Shown: positions 24,827 to 33,870 of the stretch, piece by piece | Layout of the letters: every line of letters begins with the position of its first letter | How positions within the stretch are numbered: the stretch's first letter is position 1 | NCBI GenBank assembly: GCA_963801055.1 | Contig: CAWDDE010000007.1 | Coordinates: 62,001 to 126,000 of the forward strand | Source of the DNA: DASUPK01 sp963801055 | GTDB lineage: Bacteria; Actinomycetota; Thermoleophilia; Solirubrobacterales; 70-9 | DNA length: 64,000 nt | Reading direction: 5' to 3' | Notes under the pieces: generated by a model | The model's database searches: none | What the model was told of the DNA's origin: nothing | The model's input: only the letters and a program-made list of their open reading frames with translations | Program-made: the position numbers and the translations under genes

Positions 24827-24904
24827 AAAACGGGTTGCCCTCGCTGATGAAACGGGTCGCGCCTGGCGGCGCGCCCTCGCACCAACGGGCACCCTCGCAT
24901 AAAT
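24827..24904. repeat. Palindromic repeat cluster, family copy B with two deletion derivatives
   Basis: The full copy (24850-24881) reads AAACGGGT, stem CGCGCC/GGCGCG (24858-24863 with 24868-24873), then CCCTCGCA. It is flanked by two shorter copies that keep the AAACGGG and CCCTCGC ends but lack the stem (24827-24843 and 24884-24903). Compared with copy A, two stem pairs have changed in a compensated way. Confidence 0.75.
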
Positions 24905-24976
24905 AGGCGCCGTTCCGCTGGCGTCTCGTATCGCCTCGCGCGAATCGCGTCACAGGGCCATTCCTAGCTTCGGCCG

Positions 24977-25330
24977 ATGGCGTCGACGCGGAGCAACCGG
25001 CCCGGCGCGCGCTCGGGGCAGGCGTCCGTCGAGTTCATCGCCGTCCTGCCGGCGTTGGCGGTCTGTCTGATCCTTGCGGGACAGGCGGTCGCCGCCGGCT
25101 GGGCGCTCTGGTCGGCGGGAAACGCCGCACGGGCGGGAGCGCGCGCAGTGCACGTCGGGGCGGACCCTGAGACCGCGGCCCGCCACGCGCTCCCCGGCCC
25201 GCTGCGGCGCGACGCGGTGATCCGCTCCGGGGACGGCGTTCGCGTCAAGGTGCGGGTCCCGGCGCTGGTGCCCGGTGTCGTGCTGCCATCCGTCGTTGCG
25301 TCCTCGACGCTGGATGCCGACCACGGCTGA
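24977..25330 (+). CDS. TadE-like pseudopilin
   Basis: 117 residues. A class III-type N-terminus: a basic leader, then GQASVEFIAVLPALAV, in which the G/Q-x-S-V-E-F junction matches TadE prepilin-like processing with Glu at +5, and one TM helix. The rest is an extracellular alpha/beta region. TadE proteins are minor pseudopilins of Flp/Tad pili. It overlaps the second TadE-like gene by 17 bases. No tadA/tadB/tadC genes are in the window. Confidence 0.75.
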   Translation: MASTRSNRPGARSGQASVEFIAVLPALAVCLILAGQAVAAGWALWSAGNAARAGARAVHVGADPETAARHALPGPLRRDAVIRSGDGVRVKVRVPALVPGVVLPSVVASSTLDADHG

Positions 25331-25676
25331 GAGATCTCCGGCGTCGGCGCAGGCCTCGGTCGAGCTGCTCGCAGCCCTGCCGGCGCTTGTCCTGGCCGCC
25401 GTGCTGGCTCTGCAGCTGCTTCTGGTCGGCTACTCGCTGACGATCGCCGACGGCGCGGCCGAGGCGGGCGCCCTGGCCGGTGCGGCCGGGCATGACGCGG
25501 GCGACGCCGCCCGTGCCGCCCTCCCCGCGTGGGCACGTGGCCGGTCCCGAGTGAGCGAGGCGGGCGGCAGGGTCCGGGTGGAGCTGAGCCCGCCGGCGCC
25601 GCTCGACGCCGTTGCCGACGCGCTCACCGTCCGCTCCGAGGCTTGGTCGCGACCTCCCCACGGAGCGGCCCGGTGA
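25314..25676 (+). CDS. Second TadE-like pseudopilin
   Basis: 120 residues from ATG 25314. The N-terminus AQASVELLAALPALVLAAV again shows the ASVE processing signature and a single helix, followed by an Ala/Gly-rich segment (GAAEAGALAGAAGHDAGDAA) typical of TadE/TadG-like proteins of actinobacteria. It overlaps the preceding TadE-like gene and the following Tad-VanY-SLT gene (GTGA), so the three are translated as one unit. Confidence 0.7.
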   Translation: MPTTAERSPASAQASVELLAALPALVLAAVLALQLLLVGYSLTIADGAAEAGALAGAAGHDAGDAARAALPAWARGRSRVSEAGGRVRVELSPPAPLDAVADALTVRSEAWSRPPHGAAR

Positions 25677-27640
25677 CGCCGACGATCCTGGCGAGCGGGT
25701 CGGATCGCAGGCTGAGCCTCGGGATGGCGGCCGTGGTCGCTACCGAGGCCGCCGCCCTGACGGGCGCCGGGACGCTGATGGTTGAGGTGGGGGAGGGCGC
25801 GCGGCGCCGCGGACCGACGCTGCTCGCCACCACGGGCGCCCGGCGGATCGAGAGGGCGCTGCGCGAGAGCGGCCTGCGTGCGTCGGCGCGCGGCCACCTC
25901 TGCCACCTGGCCCTGACCCAGCCTGGCGACGGCCTCTCCGCCCTCATCGGCGCGATCTCAACCGGCGAGGCGGAGCTGGCGGTCGTCCACGTTCCGGGAT
26001 CGCTCTGGATCCCCGCGCTCGACACGAGCGAACTCCAGATCGTCGGCGGTTGCCTGCTGGCCTCGCTCCCGGAGGAACGCTCGCTCGCCGCTCTCACGGT
26101 AGGCGAGCTCGACCGACGGGGGCTCCCGGTCCGCATCGCCACACGAGCTCCCAGCCCGCTGGCGGCAGGTCGGGCGCTGGCGGGCGGCCGCGCGAACGGC
26201 CGACATTCGGAGCCTGCTCGCCGAATCGCGCGGCGTCTGCTGGGACTGGGCCGGTCAACCGGCGGACGGCCGCATCTCTCCTACGGCCGGCGCGGGCAGG
26301 CCCTGCCGGCGCTGCTCGGTGCTGGCCTGATCCTGATCCTGGCCGCCCTGGCGCTGGCGGCCATCGGCGGCGCCGCGACCGGCAAGAACCGAGTCCAGCG
26401 CGCCGCCGACCTGGCCGCGCTGTCCGCGGTCCGCAGCATGAAAGACGACGTGCCTCGGTTGCTGGCGCCGCCGCGCCTGCCGGGTGGGGCCCCGAATCCG
26501 CGGCATCTCTCGCGCGCCGATTACCTCGACCGGGCCAGGCTCGCCGCCGTCGACGCGGCGAGACGGAACCAAGTCGACCCCGCCCGCCTCCGGATCGCCT
26601 TTCCCGATGCAGCCGCCAACCCGCCTCTGCGGGCCCGCGCCACCGTCGTCGGGATGGTCGACCCCGAGCGGCTCCCCGGCGGGGAGCGTCTCGGCGAGAG
26701 CGCTCCGATCCGGGTCGTGGCGACGGCCGTCGCCGAAGCCTCGGCGCCGGCGAGCTCGTGGACGGGGATGCCCTCGCAGGCCGCGGGCGGCGGCTATGCG
26801 GGCCGGCTCGTCTACCGGGACGGTGAGGGCATGAGGCCGGACGTCGCCGCCGCCTACGACCGGATGAGCGCGGCCGCCAGGCGCGCCGGATTGGACGTGG
26901 TGGTGGTCTCCGGGTTCCGCTCTGATGCCGAGCAGGCGGAGCTCTTCGCCCGGCATCCGGACCCACGCTGGGTCGCTCCGCCGGGTCACTCCCTGCACCG
27001 CTGCGCGACCGAGCTCGACCTCGGACCCTCGTCGGCGTACTCCTGGCTGCTCGGACACGCCGGCGGCTTCGGGTTCCTGCGCCGCTATCCGTGGGAGCCG
27101 TGGCACTTCGGGTACGTCGCCGGGCCCCCGCCGTGCTCGGAGGCGGGCAATGAGGTCGCCGGCGGTGCGGGCGGCGGCGAGGAAGGGCTCGGCCGCAGCT
27201 CCGGACTGCCCAGCTTCGTGCCGGCCCAGTACCGCGAGCCGCTACTGCGCTCGGCCTCGCGATGGAATGTCTCGCCCGGCCTGCTGGCCGCGCAGCTGAT
27301 GGCGGAGTCGGGATTCAACCCGCGCGCCGTCTCCCCAGCAGGTGCTCTGGGCATCGCCCAGTTCATGCCGGCCACCGCGCGCTCCTACGGCCTTCGGGAC
27401 CCATTCGATCCGCTCGCCTCGATCGATGCCCAGGCCCACCTGATGTCAGACCTGCTGCGGCGCTTCCACTCGGTACCGCTGGCCCTCGCCGCCTACAACG
27501 CGGGCGCCGGCGCGGTTGCGGGCTGCAACTGCGTCCCGCCCTATCCCGAGACCCGGGCCTACGTGGCGCGAATCCTCGCCCTCGCCGACGGAGCCGGCGT
27601 CCTGCTCTCCCCGCCGCTGGAGGTGCGATTGGTTCGGTGA
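25673..27640 (+). CDS. Tad-type membrane protein fused to D,D-carboxypeptidase (VanY) and lytic transglycosylase (SLT) domains
   Basis: 655 residues with an unusual architecture. Residues 1-190: an alpha/beta region of unknown fold with no Walker A. Residues about 212-232: one TM helix followed by NRVQRAADLAALSAVRSM, the Tad/TadG signature. Residues about 386-483: VanY peptidase with SGFRSDAEQ, GHSLHRCATELDL (Zn ligands H and D) and EPWHFGY. Residues about 518-640: SLT with catalytic Glu in AESGFNP, GALGIAQFMP and AAYNAGAGAV. It would sit at the outer membrane face and cleave both peptide and glycan parts of peptidoglycan. Coupled to two TadE-like genes, suggesting wall clearance for a pilus. 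Confidence 0.85.
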   Translation: MTPTILASGSDRRLSLGMAAVVATEAAALTGAGTLMVEVGEGARRRGPTLLATTGARRIERALRESGLRASARGHLCHLALTQPGDGLSALIGAISTGEAELAVVHVPGSLWIPALDTSELQIVGGCLLASLPEERSLAALTVGELDRRGLPVRIATRAPSPLAAGRALAGGRANGRHSEPARRIARRLLGLGRSTGGRPHLSYGRRGQALPALLGAGLILILAALALAAIGGAATGKNRVQRAADLAALSAVRSMKDDVPRLLAPPRLPGGAPNPRHLSRADYLDRARLAAVDAARRNQVDPARLRIAFPDAAANPPLRARATVVGMVDPERLPGGERLGESAPIRVVATAVAEASAPASSWTGMPSQAAGGGYAGRLVYRDGEGMRPDVAAAYDRMSAAARRAGLDVVVVSGFRSDAEQAELFARHPDPRWVAPPGHSLHRCATELDLGPSSAYSWLLGHAGGFGFLRRYPWEPWHFGYVAGPPPCSEAGNEVAGGAGGGEEGLGRSSGLPSFVPAQYREPLLRSASRWNVSPGLLAAQLMAESGFNPRAVSPAGALGIAQFMPATARSYGLRDPFDPLASIDAQAHLMSDLLRRFHSVPLALAAYNAGAGAVAGCNCVPPYPETRAYVARILALADGAGVLLSPPLEVRLVR

Positions 27641-27677
27641 ACGGCTTCAGACATCATCGGCGGCCACAAGCTGGCTG

Positions 27678-29038
27678 CTATGGCGTAGCCGGGTTCGGCT
27701 TCGAGACCGAGACCTCGCCGACCACCTCGAGCCCACCCGACGTGTACTGGTAGAGGTCGAAGACGCCGCTGGTCGGGTTGCCGTGGACGTCCATGTCGAT
27801 CGGGCCCGAGGCGCCGGTGTAATCGATGTCCTTGCCGTCCTCGAGCGCCTTGATCGCATCGGGGAGTTGCTGCCACGAGAACTGGTCCCCCCCTGGCGCG
27901 GTGATGTCGATCAGCTTGTCAGCCATCTTTTGGCCGTCCGTCGAGCCAGCGGCGACCGCTGCCAGGTAGCAGAGTACGGTCGCGTCGAACTCCTGGGCCG
28001 CGAAGGGGGCCAGCTTGACGCCATGCGGGGCCGCCGCCTTGAAGGACTGCACGAACGCCGAGGTCGGGGCTTCGCCCTTGGGAGCCCCCGGGGCTAGGGC
28101 GCGCATCCCGTCGACCACCTCCGACCCGACCTCGTCCGGCAGGCCCGGTGAGACGAGCTGGTCGCTGCCCCAGCCGGTCGCCGGGTCCCAGCCGTAGCTG
28201 CTCGCGAGGGCCGGCCCGAACAGGGCGAAGCCGTTCAGGTCGTCGATCACGAGGAGCGCGTCCGGGCTGCCGCTGGCGAGCTGTGAGGCCTGAGCCGAGT
28301 AGGCGGATGAGGAGCTGCTCGAGCTGCCGGAGCTGCTGAGCGGCGGCGGGGCGAGGACGACCTGCCCGCCGACGGTGCCGTCGTTGTCCTGCCAGGCCTC
28401 GATGAAGTCCTGGGTGATGGCGTCCCCGTAAGTGTCGTCGCTGGCCGCGACGTTCACGGTGAATCCCTGGGCGCCGCCCAGATCACGCTCGATCGCTTGT
28501 GGAGAGGGCGCCGCCCTCGAGCGAGACGGGGAGCGCCGTGCTGTCGATCAGATCGTGGTCCCTGAGCTCGACCACGTCCTCGCTGGCGGCCACCGGCGAG
28601 ATCTCGAGCACCTTGGAGGGGATGGCGACGTCATGCGCGGTCTCTGCGACTGCGTCCGAAGACCACGGACCAGTCAGGCAACTGGCGCCGTCGCCGTTGA
28701 CGAGCTTCTTGGCCGAATCGACGGCCGTGTCGGCGTGGCGGCCTTGATCCTCCTCGACCACTCTGACCGTGTGATCCGCGTTGGCCTCTTCGACCGCCCG
28801 CTTGACCTGGTCGACGGCGAGCTCCGAGGCCTTCGCACCCGAATCGCCGAGCGCCTTCGAAGCGCCGCTCAGGGGCAGGGAATCGCCGATCACCAGGTTG
28901 AGCTGCTTTGACCCCGGCCCGTTGCCGGCCCCGCCGCCACCCCCGCCGCAGGCGGTCACGCCGAGCATCAGAGCCAGGCCGACCGTCGCCGCGATCGCGC
29001 GTGAGGTGTCGACCGTGCCTTTCAGAGACGTAATTCAT
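27678..29038 (-). CDS. LivK-like branched-chain amino acid binding lipoprotein, frameshifted
   Basis: A type I periplasmic binding protein. The lipobox (LGVTACGGGG) follows a hydrophobic leader; LNLVIGDSLPLSGASKALG starts the fold, and NVAASDDTYGDAITQDF begins the second lobe. Two one-base breaks are inferred: near 29030 (the ATG at 29038 to the leader) and near 28490 (between lobe one and lobe two). A Ser-rich run (SSSGSSSSSSSAYS) lies in lobe two. No ABC permease or ATPase genes are adjacent, so the ligand is unknown. Divergent from the MaoC gene. Confidence 0.75.
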
Positions 29039-29067
29039 AGTCGGTGCGACCGGTAGGGTGAATGACG

Positions 29068-29535
29068 ATGGCGACGGTTCAGGTAGAGGGAATCGAAGGG
29101 CTGAACGCCCTGCGCGGGAAGACGGTCGGCCCGAGCGACTGGCGCGAGGTCACTCAACAGGACATCGACACCTACGCCGACTTGACCGGGGACCATCAGT
29201 GGATCCACACCGACGTGGAGCGGGCAAAGAAGGAGAGCCCCTTCGGCACGACGGTGGCGCACGGGAACCTCACCCTCTCGCTCATCGAGGGGATGCGACT
29301 CCAGCTGCTCAGCTCGAGCGGCTTCAAGCTCGGGGTGAACTACGGCTGGAACAAGGTCCGATTCCCCGCGCCGGTTCCCGCCGGTTCACGGATCCGGAGC
29401 ACCGCCGAGGTCACGGAGGTCGAGGAGGTCGGCGGCGGCTGGTGGCAGATCGTCACCCGCTTCACGGTCGAGGTGGAGGGCTCGGACAAGCCGGCCTGCG
29501 TAGCGGACTCGGTCGGCCGAGCCCTCCCCGAGTAA
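29068..29535 (+). CDS. MaoC-like (R)-specific enoyl-CoA hydratase
   Basis: 155 residues, hot-dog fold. The hydratase 2 signature is present: DTYADLTGDHQWIHTDVERA, with catalytic Asp and His, then SPFGTTVAHGNLTLSL. It hydrates 2-enoyl-CoA to (R)-3-hydroxyacyl-CoA. I prefer the ATG at 29068 to the one at 29062 because TAGGGT (29054-29059) then ends eight bases before it, the leaderless spacing seen elsewhere in this window. Confidence 0.88.
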   Translation: MATVQVEGIEGLNALRGKTVGPSDWREVTQQDIDTYADLTGDHQWIHTDVERAKKESPFGTTVAHGNLTLSLIEGMRLQLLSSSGFKLGVNYGWNKVRFPAPVPAGSRIRSTAEVTEVEEVGGGWWQIVTRFTVEVEGSDKPACVADSVGRALPE

Positions 29536-29545
29536 CTACCCGGCG

Positions 29546-29977
29546 TTACTTGACCGTCAGGGTGCCCTCCATCCCGGCTTCCCGGTGGCCTGGGACGCTG
29601 CAGAAGAATGTGTAACTGCCGGGCTGCAGGTCGACCGTCGCGGTGGCCGTTGCCGACGAGACCAGATCCGTCCCGCCGAGTTCCTGTCCCGAGGAGTCCT
29701 CAACCTTCACGTCGTGCTGGAGGGACTGCATGTTGTCGAAGTCGATCGTGACGCTGCCCGCCTTGGCGCTGACGTCCTTCTGGTTGAACGCGAGGTCGCC
29801 CCCGGAGGGCGTCGAGATGTCGACGGTCGAGCCGCCGCCTCCGCCACCTCCGGCGGCAGCGGTCGTGGTCGGCTGCGCCGCGGCCGTCGTCTCGTTGTCG
29901 TCGTCCCCGCCTCCACACGCCGCCAGGCCGAGCACGGCCAGGGCCGCCACGGCCATCAGTGCTGAAGCACGTCTCAT
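29546..29977 (-). CDS. Cupredoxin (plastocyanin-like) lipoprotein
   Basis: 143 residues. Signal peptide with lipobox (VLGLAACGGGDD), a Thr/Ala/Gly linker, and a cupredoxin domain. The type 1 copper ligands are readable: His in MQSLQHDVKVE, and Cys, His and Met in FFCSVPGHREAGMEG. It is likely a membrane-tethered electron carrier facing outside, perhaps linked to the cytochrome c apparatus encoded elsewhere in this window. Confidence 0.88.
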   Translation of the reverse strand: MRRASALMAVAALAVLGLAACGGGDDDNETTAAAQPTTTAAAGGGGGGGSTVDISTPSGGDLAFNQKDVSAKAGSVTIDFDNMQSLQHDVKVEDSSGQELGGTDLVSSATATATVDLQPGSYTFFCSVPGHREAGMEGTLTVK

Positions 29978-30047
29978 CGAGGCCCACCTTTCGCTTGACG
30001 CCAGGTCAGCTCACTCTAGTACGACTCTGAGCCCGGATGAGATTGAT

Positions 30048-30896
30048 TCAGTCGCCCTCGAAGGTGGGCTGCTCGCCCGCGAAGAAGGCGGCCACGCCTC
30101 GACGGAGGTCGTTGGTGCCCATGCTGTCAGCGATCCCATGACGCTCCAGCTGGAGGTGGTCGTTGATCGAGTGCTCGATGCTCTCGTGTAGCAGGCGCTT
30201 GGTCATCCGCACGTAATAGGGCGCCTTGGCGGCGAGCTTCTCGGCCTTCTCCCGCGCGCGGGGGAGGAGCTGGCCGGCCGGGACAACCTCGGAGACGAGC
30301 CCCGCCTCGAGCGCCGCGTTCGCGTCGAGGTTGGGATCGTTGAGCGCCAGCTCGAGCGCCTTGGCGGGGCCGACGACTCTGGGCAGGAAGTAGGTCATTC
30401 CGCCGTCGGGAGCGGCCCCGATTCGGCCGTAGGCGATTGCCAGGAAGGCCTCCTCGGAGGCGATCCTGATGTCGGCCGAGAGTGCCAGCGACATCCCCGC
30501 GCCCGCGGCCGGGCCGTTGACGGCCGCGATCACCGGGTAGGGGATGCGGCGGATGTCGACGATGGCGTTGTGCAGAGCCTCGGCGCCGCGCCGGACCTCC
30601 GAGGGCAGATCGACGTCCTCCTCCGTGACGCCGCGCTTGAACCAGTTGACGTCGCCGCCGGAGCAGAAGGCCCGGCCCGCCCCGGTCACGATCAGCGCCC
30701 GGAGCGGGGCGCGGTCGGCGAGCCAGGCGGCGGCGATGGTGAGCTCGCCGATCAGCTCGGGGCTCATCGCGTTCAGGGAGTCCGGCCGGTTCAAGGTCAG
30801 CGTCCCGATTTGGCCATCCACCTCGATCTCGAGCGTGTCCAGCTCGGGCGGTTCGCCGGTCAGCGACGGAACCTCGGTCTCAGCGGTCTCTGTCAT
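30048..30896 (-). CDS. Crotonase-family enoyl-CoA isomerase/hydratase
   Basis: 282 residues. Crotonase core with AFCSGGDVNWFKRG and NGPAAGAGMSLALSADIRIA oxyanion segments. Neither hydratase glutamate is in place (GAGMSLA instead of GG-E, and YGRIGAAPDGG instead of PE), while Asp in AAPDGG matches PaaG-type isomerases. An isomerase or other crotonase reaction is therefore more likely than simple hydration. It is divergent from uvrC. Confidence 0.82.
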   Translation of the reverse strand: MTETAETEVPSLTGEPPELDTLEIEVDGQIGTLTLNRPDSLNAMSPELIGELTIAAAWLADRAPLRALIVTGAGRAFCSGGDVNWFKRGVTEEDVDLPSEVRRGAEALHNAIVDIRRIPYPVIAAVNGPAAGAGMSLALSADIRIASEEAFLAIAYGRIGAAPDGGMTYFLPRVVGPAKALELALNDPNLDANAALEAGLVSEVVPAGQLLPRAREKAEKLAAKAPYYVRMTKRLLHESIEHSINDHLQLERHGIADSMGTNDLRRGVAAFFAGEQPTFEGD

Positions 30897-30941
30897 GGTC
30901 GTCCTCCTGGGCGCGGGTGCCGGGACCCTACCCTCTAGATA

Positions 30942-32889
30942 GTGCCCAAGAGCAGCAATGATGCGAAGGCGCGCGCCAGCGCGACCCGTGATCTGTCGGT
31001 TCAGCGCCGGGAGCTACCCGATGCCCCCGGCGTCTACGTTTTCCGCGACAGGGCGGGGGATGCGCTCTACGTGGGCAAGGCGAACTCGATCCGCAAGCGG
31101 GTCGCGTCGCACTTCGCCGGCAAGGGGGCGGGGCGCGGCCGCGGGCCTGGGCGGGACCGCCGAGCTGATCGATCGCACGGACTCGATCGAGTTCCTCGTC
31201 ACTCAGAACGAAGCCGAGGCGCTGCTCGCCGAGCAGAGCTTCATCAAGCGCTACCGGCCCCGGTTCAACATCCGGCTTCGCGACGACAAGTCGTATCCGT
31301 ACGTCGGGGTCAGCCTGGACGAGGAGTTCCCGCGCGTCTACTTCACCCGCGAGCGCCACCGCCCTAACCGCGCCTACTTCGGCCCGTTCTCGAGCGCCAA
31401 GAGGGTCCGCGAGACGCTCGACCTGCTCGGCAAGCTGTTTCAGTACCGGACCTGCGAGGGGCCGGAGCCTGGCCGCCGCTCCGGCGTGCCCTGCCTCGAC
31501 TACTACATCAAGCGCTGCCAGGCTCCGTGCGTCGGCTACATCGACAAGGCGGAGTACCGGGGCAACATCGACCGGATCGTCGGCTTCCTCTCGGGCCGCT
31601 ACAAGGAGATCGCCGGCGACCTCGAGGACAAGATGCAGGAGGCGTCCGAGGGACAGGACTTCGAGCGGGCCGCGCTCTTCCGCGATCGTCTCAACGCGGT
31701 CCGGAGCATGATGGAGCGGCAGCAGGTGGCGGGCGGCTCGCTGGGCAGCGCCGACGTGATCGGCGTGGCGGTGGAGGGGAGCGATGCGAACGCGCAGGTC
31801 TTCCAGGTCCGCGACGGTGTGCTGGCCGAGCGGCAGGGCTTCTATCTGGCGGGCGAGGACGGCGAGAGCGCGGAGGGCGACCGCGACGCCGGCGAGGTCG
31901 CCGAGACGTTCCTGCTCCAGTACTACGGGGCCGCGCCTGCGGTGCCGGGCAGGGTCATCGTCGGGCCCGAGCTTCGGGACCGCACCGGCGTCCTCGCTGA
32001 GGCGCTGTCGAGCCAGCGCGACTCGCAGGTGGAGGTCCGGGTGGCGTCGCGGGGGGACCTGCGCCGCCTGCGCGAGCTCGCCGAGAGGAACGCGAAGCTC
32101 GCCCTCGCCCAGGACAAGCTGCGGCGCGAGCACCGGCGCCAGCAGCGGGTCGAATCGCTCTCGGCGCTCCAGGAGGCGCTCGGGCTGGAGCGAGTGCCGG
32201 TCCGGATCGAGGGCTTCGACATCTCGAATCTCGGCGAGACCCACACGGTGGCCTCGATGGTGGTCTTCGAGGGCGGCACGCCGAAGAAGTCCGACTACCG
32301 CAAGTTCGGCATCCGGGGCGAGTTCGGGGAAAACGGCGGAGGACCCGACGACTTCGCGGCCATGCAGGAGGTGCTGAGTCGGCGCCTTGGCCGCTACCTC
32401 CAGCAGGCCGACATCTCCCCGCACGACTCGGACCGCGATGCGAGCTTCGCGTCGCTCCCGGACCTGATCGTGATCGACGGCGGCAGGGGCCAGCTCTCGG
32501 CCGGGCTGAAGGCGCTCGAGCCGCTCACGGAGCGGGGCGTCGCGGTGGTCAGCCTGGCCAAGCGGATCGAGGAGGTCTTCGTCCCCGGCCGCAAGGAGCC
32601 GATCCTGCTGGAGAAGGGCTCCGATGCGCTACGCGTGCTGCAGCGGGTGCGGGATGAGGCGCACCGGTTCGCGATCACCTTCCACCGCAGCCGCCGCGAC
32701 CAAGCGATGACGGCGTCGGTGCTGGACGGAGTTCGCGGGGTCGGCCCCGCGCGCAAGCGGGCGTTGCTGCGCCACTTCGGCTCGCCGGACCGGCTGCTGA
32801 CGGCGAGCCGCGAGGAGCTCGAGGCGGTGCCCGGGGTGCCCGGTAAGCTCGCTCGCGAGATTCACCGACAACTTCACAGAGCTGGCTGA
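30942..32889 (+). CDS. uvrC: UvrABC excinuclease subunit C, one frameshift
   Basis: Nucleotide-excision repair nuclease making the 3' and 5' cuts. The GIY-YIG domain begins DAPGVYVFRDRAGDALYVGK in the first frame; near 31140, in a GC-rich tract, one extra base moves the reading to GLGGTAELIDRTDSIEFLV. The rest is intact: Cys-rich SGVPCLDYYIKRCQAPCVGY, UVR motif, RNase H-like GFDISNLGETHTVASMV and C-terminal HhH (GVGPARKRALLRHFG). GTG start with TACCCT seven bases before it. An intact uvrC is expected, so the break is probably sequence error. Confidence 0.9.
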
Positions 32890-33824
32890 TGGCACAGGAT
32901 GGGTCGACAGGGGGAGACGGCTCCCGGCCCGGCGAGAAGCGGGTCGAGCTCGTGGTGATCACCGGTTACTCGGGCGCCGGCAAGTCCGAGGCGATCGCCG
33001 CGTTCGAGGACGGCGGCTACTTCTGCGTCGACAACCTGCCGCCGCGGATGATCGAGGGCCTCGGCGAGCTCTTCCAGCACGAGGGGAGCGGCGTCGAGAA
33101 GGCCGCGGTGGTGACCGACGTGCGGGGCGGGGAGTACTTCGAGGACCTGCTGGCGGTGCTGGACGAGCTCGAGGCGAGCGGGCTGGACCTGAAGGTGGTC
33201 TTCCTGGAGGCCGACGAGGAGGCGCTGCTCCGCCGCTACAGGGAGACCCGTCGGAGGCATCCGCTAGCCCGCAGCGGCCGGATCGTCGACGGGATCCGCG
33301 CGGAACGGGAGCAGCTCGCGCCACTGCGCGAGCGGGCGGACGTGGTGATCGACACGACCGCGCTGACCGGCGGGGCCCTGCGGCGTCGGATCGCGATCGA
33401 GCTGATCGGCCGGGACACGCGCGAGAACCAGCTCGCGCTCACGATCCTCACCTTCGGCTTCAAGAACGGACCGCCGCTGGACGCCGACCTCACCCTCGAC
33501 GTCCGCTTCCTGCCCAATCCTCACTACGTCGACGAGCTGCGACCGCTCACCGGACTCGACGAGCCGGTCCGGCAGTACGTCGAATCGGGGACCCAGGCGG
33601 GTGAGTTCTACGGCCGCCTGATGCCGCTGCTCGACTTCCTTCTCCCGGCCTACGTGGCCGAGGGCAAGCAGCATCTGACTGTCGCGGTCGGATGCACCGG
33701 CGGACGCCACCGCTCCGTCACCGTCGCGGACCGAATCGCGAGGCAGCTGAGCAGGCGGGACGACGTCAAGCTCCGCGTGGTGCACCGCGACGTGGAGCTC
33801 GAGCCGCGCCCGGCCGCGCGTTAG
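32889..33824 (+). CDS. rapZ: RNase adapter / nucleotide-binding protein RapZ (YvcJ)
   Basis: 311 residues. P-loop ATPase with Walker A ITGYSGAGKSEA and the family's C-terminal GCTGGRHRSVTVADRIA motif, plus TFGFKNGPP and DVRFLPNPHYVDELR. RapZ homologues bind nucleotides and in E. coli present small RNAs to RNase E; the actinobacterial role is less clear. The ATG overlaps the uvrC stop (TGATG), the usual pair. In many actinobacteria yvcK and whiA follow; here an ABC exporter does instead. Confidence 0.93.
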   Translation: MAQDGSTGGDGSRPGEKRVELVVITGYSGAGKSEAIAAFEDGGYFCVDNLPPRMIEGLGELFQHEGSGVEKAAVVTDVRGGEYFEDLLAVLDELEASGLDLKVVFLEADEEALLRRYRETRRRHPLARSGRIVDGIRAEREQLAPLRERADVVIDTTALTGGALRRRIAIELIGRDTRENQLALTILTFGFKNGPPLDADLTLDVRFLPNPHYVDELRPLTGLDEPVRQYVESGTQAGEFYGRLMPLLDFLLPAYVAEGKQHLTVAVGCTGGRHRSVTVADRIARQLSRRDDVKLRVVHRDVELEPRPAAR

Positions 33825-33855
33825 CGCCAGTAGGCGTACGTAAAGAGCGGCCACC

Positions 33856-33861
33856 TAGAAT
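33856..33861 (+). promoter_or_regulatory. TANNNT box of the ABC exporter operon
   Basis: TAGAAT ends nine bases before the ATG of the ABC ATPase gene; no Shine-Dalgarno sequence is visible. Confidence 0.45.
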
Positions 33862-33870
33862 CGCGCCCCG

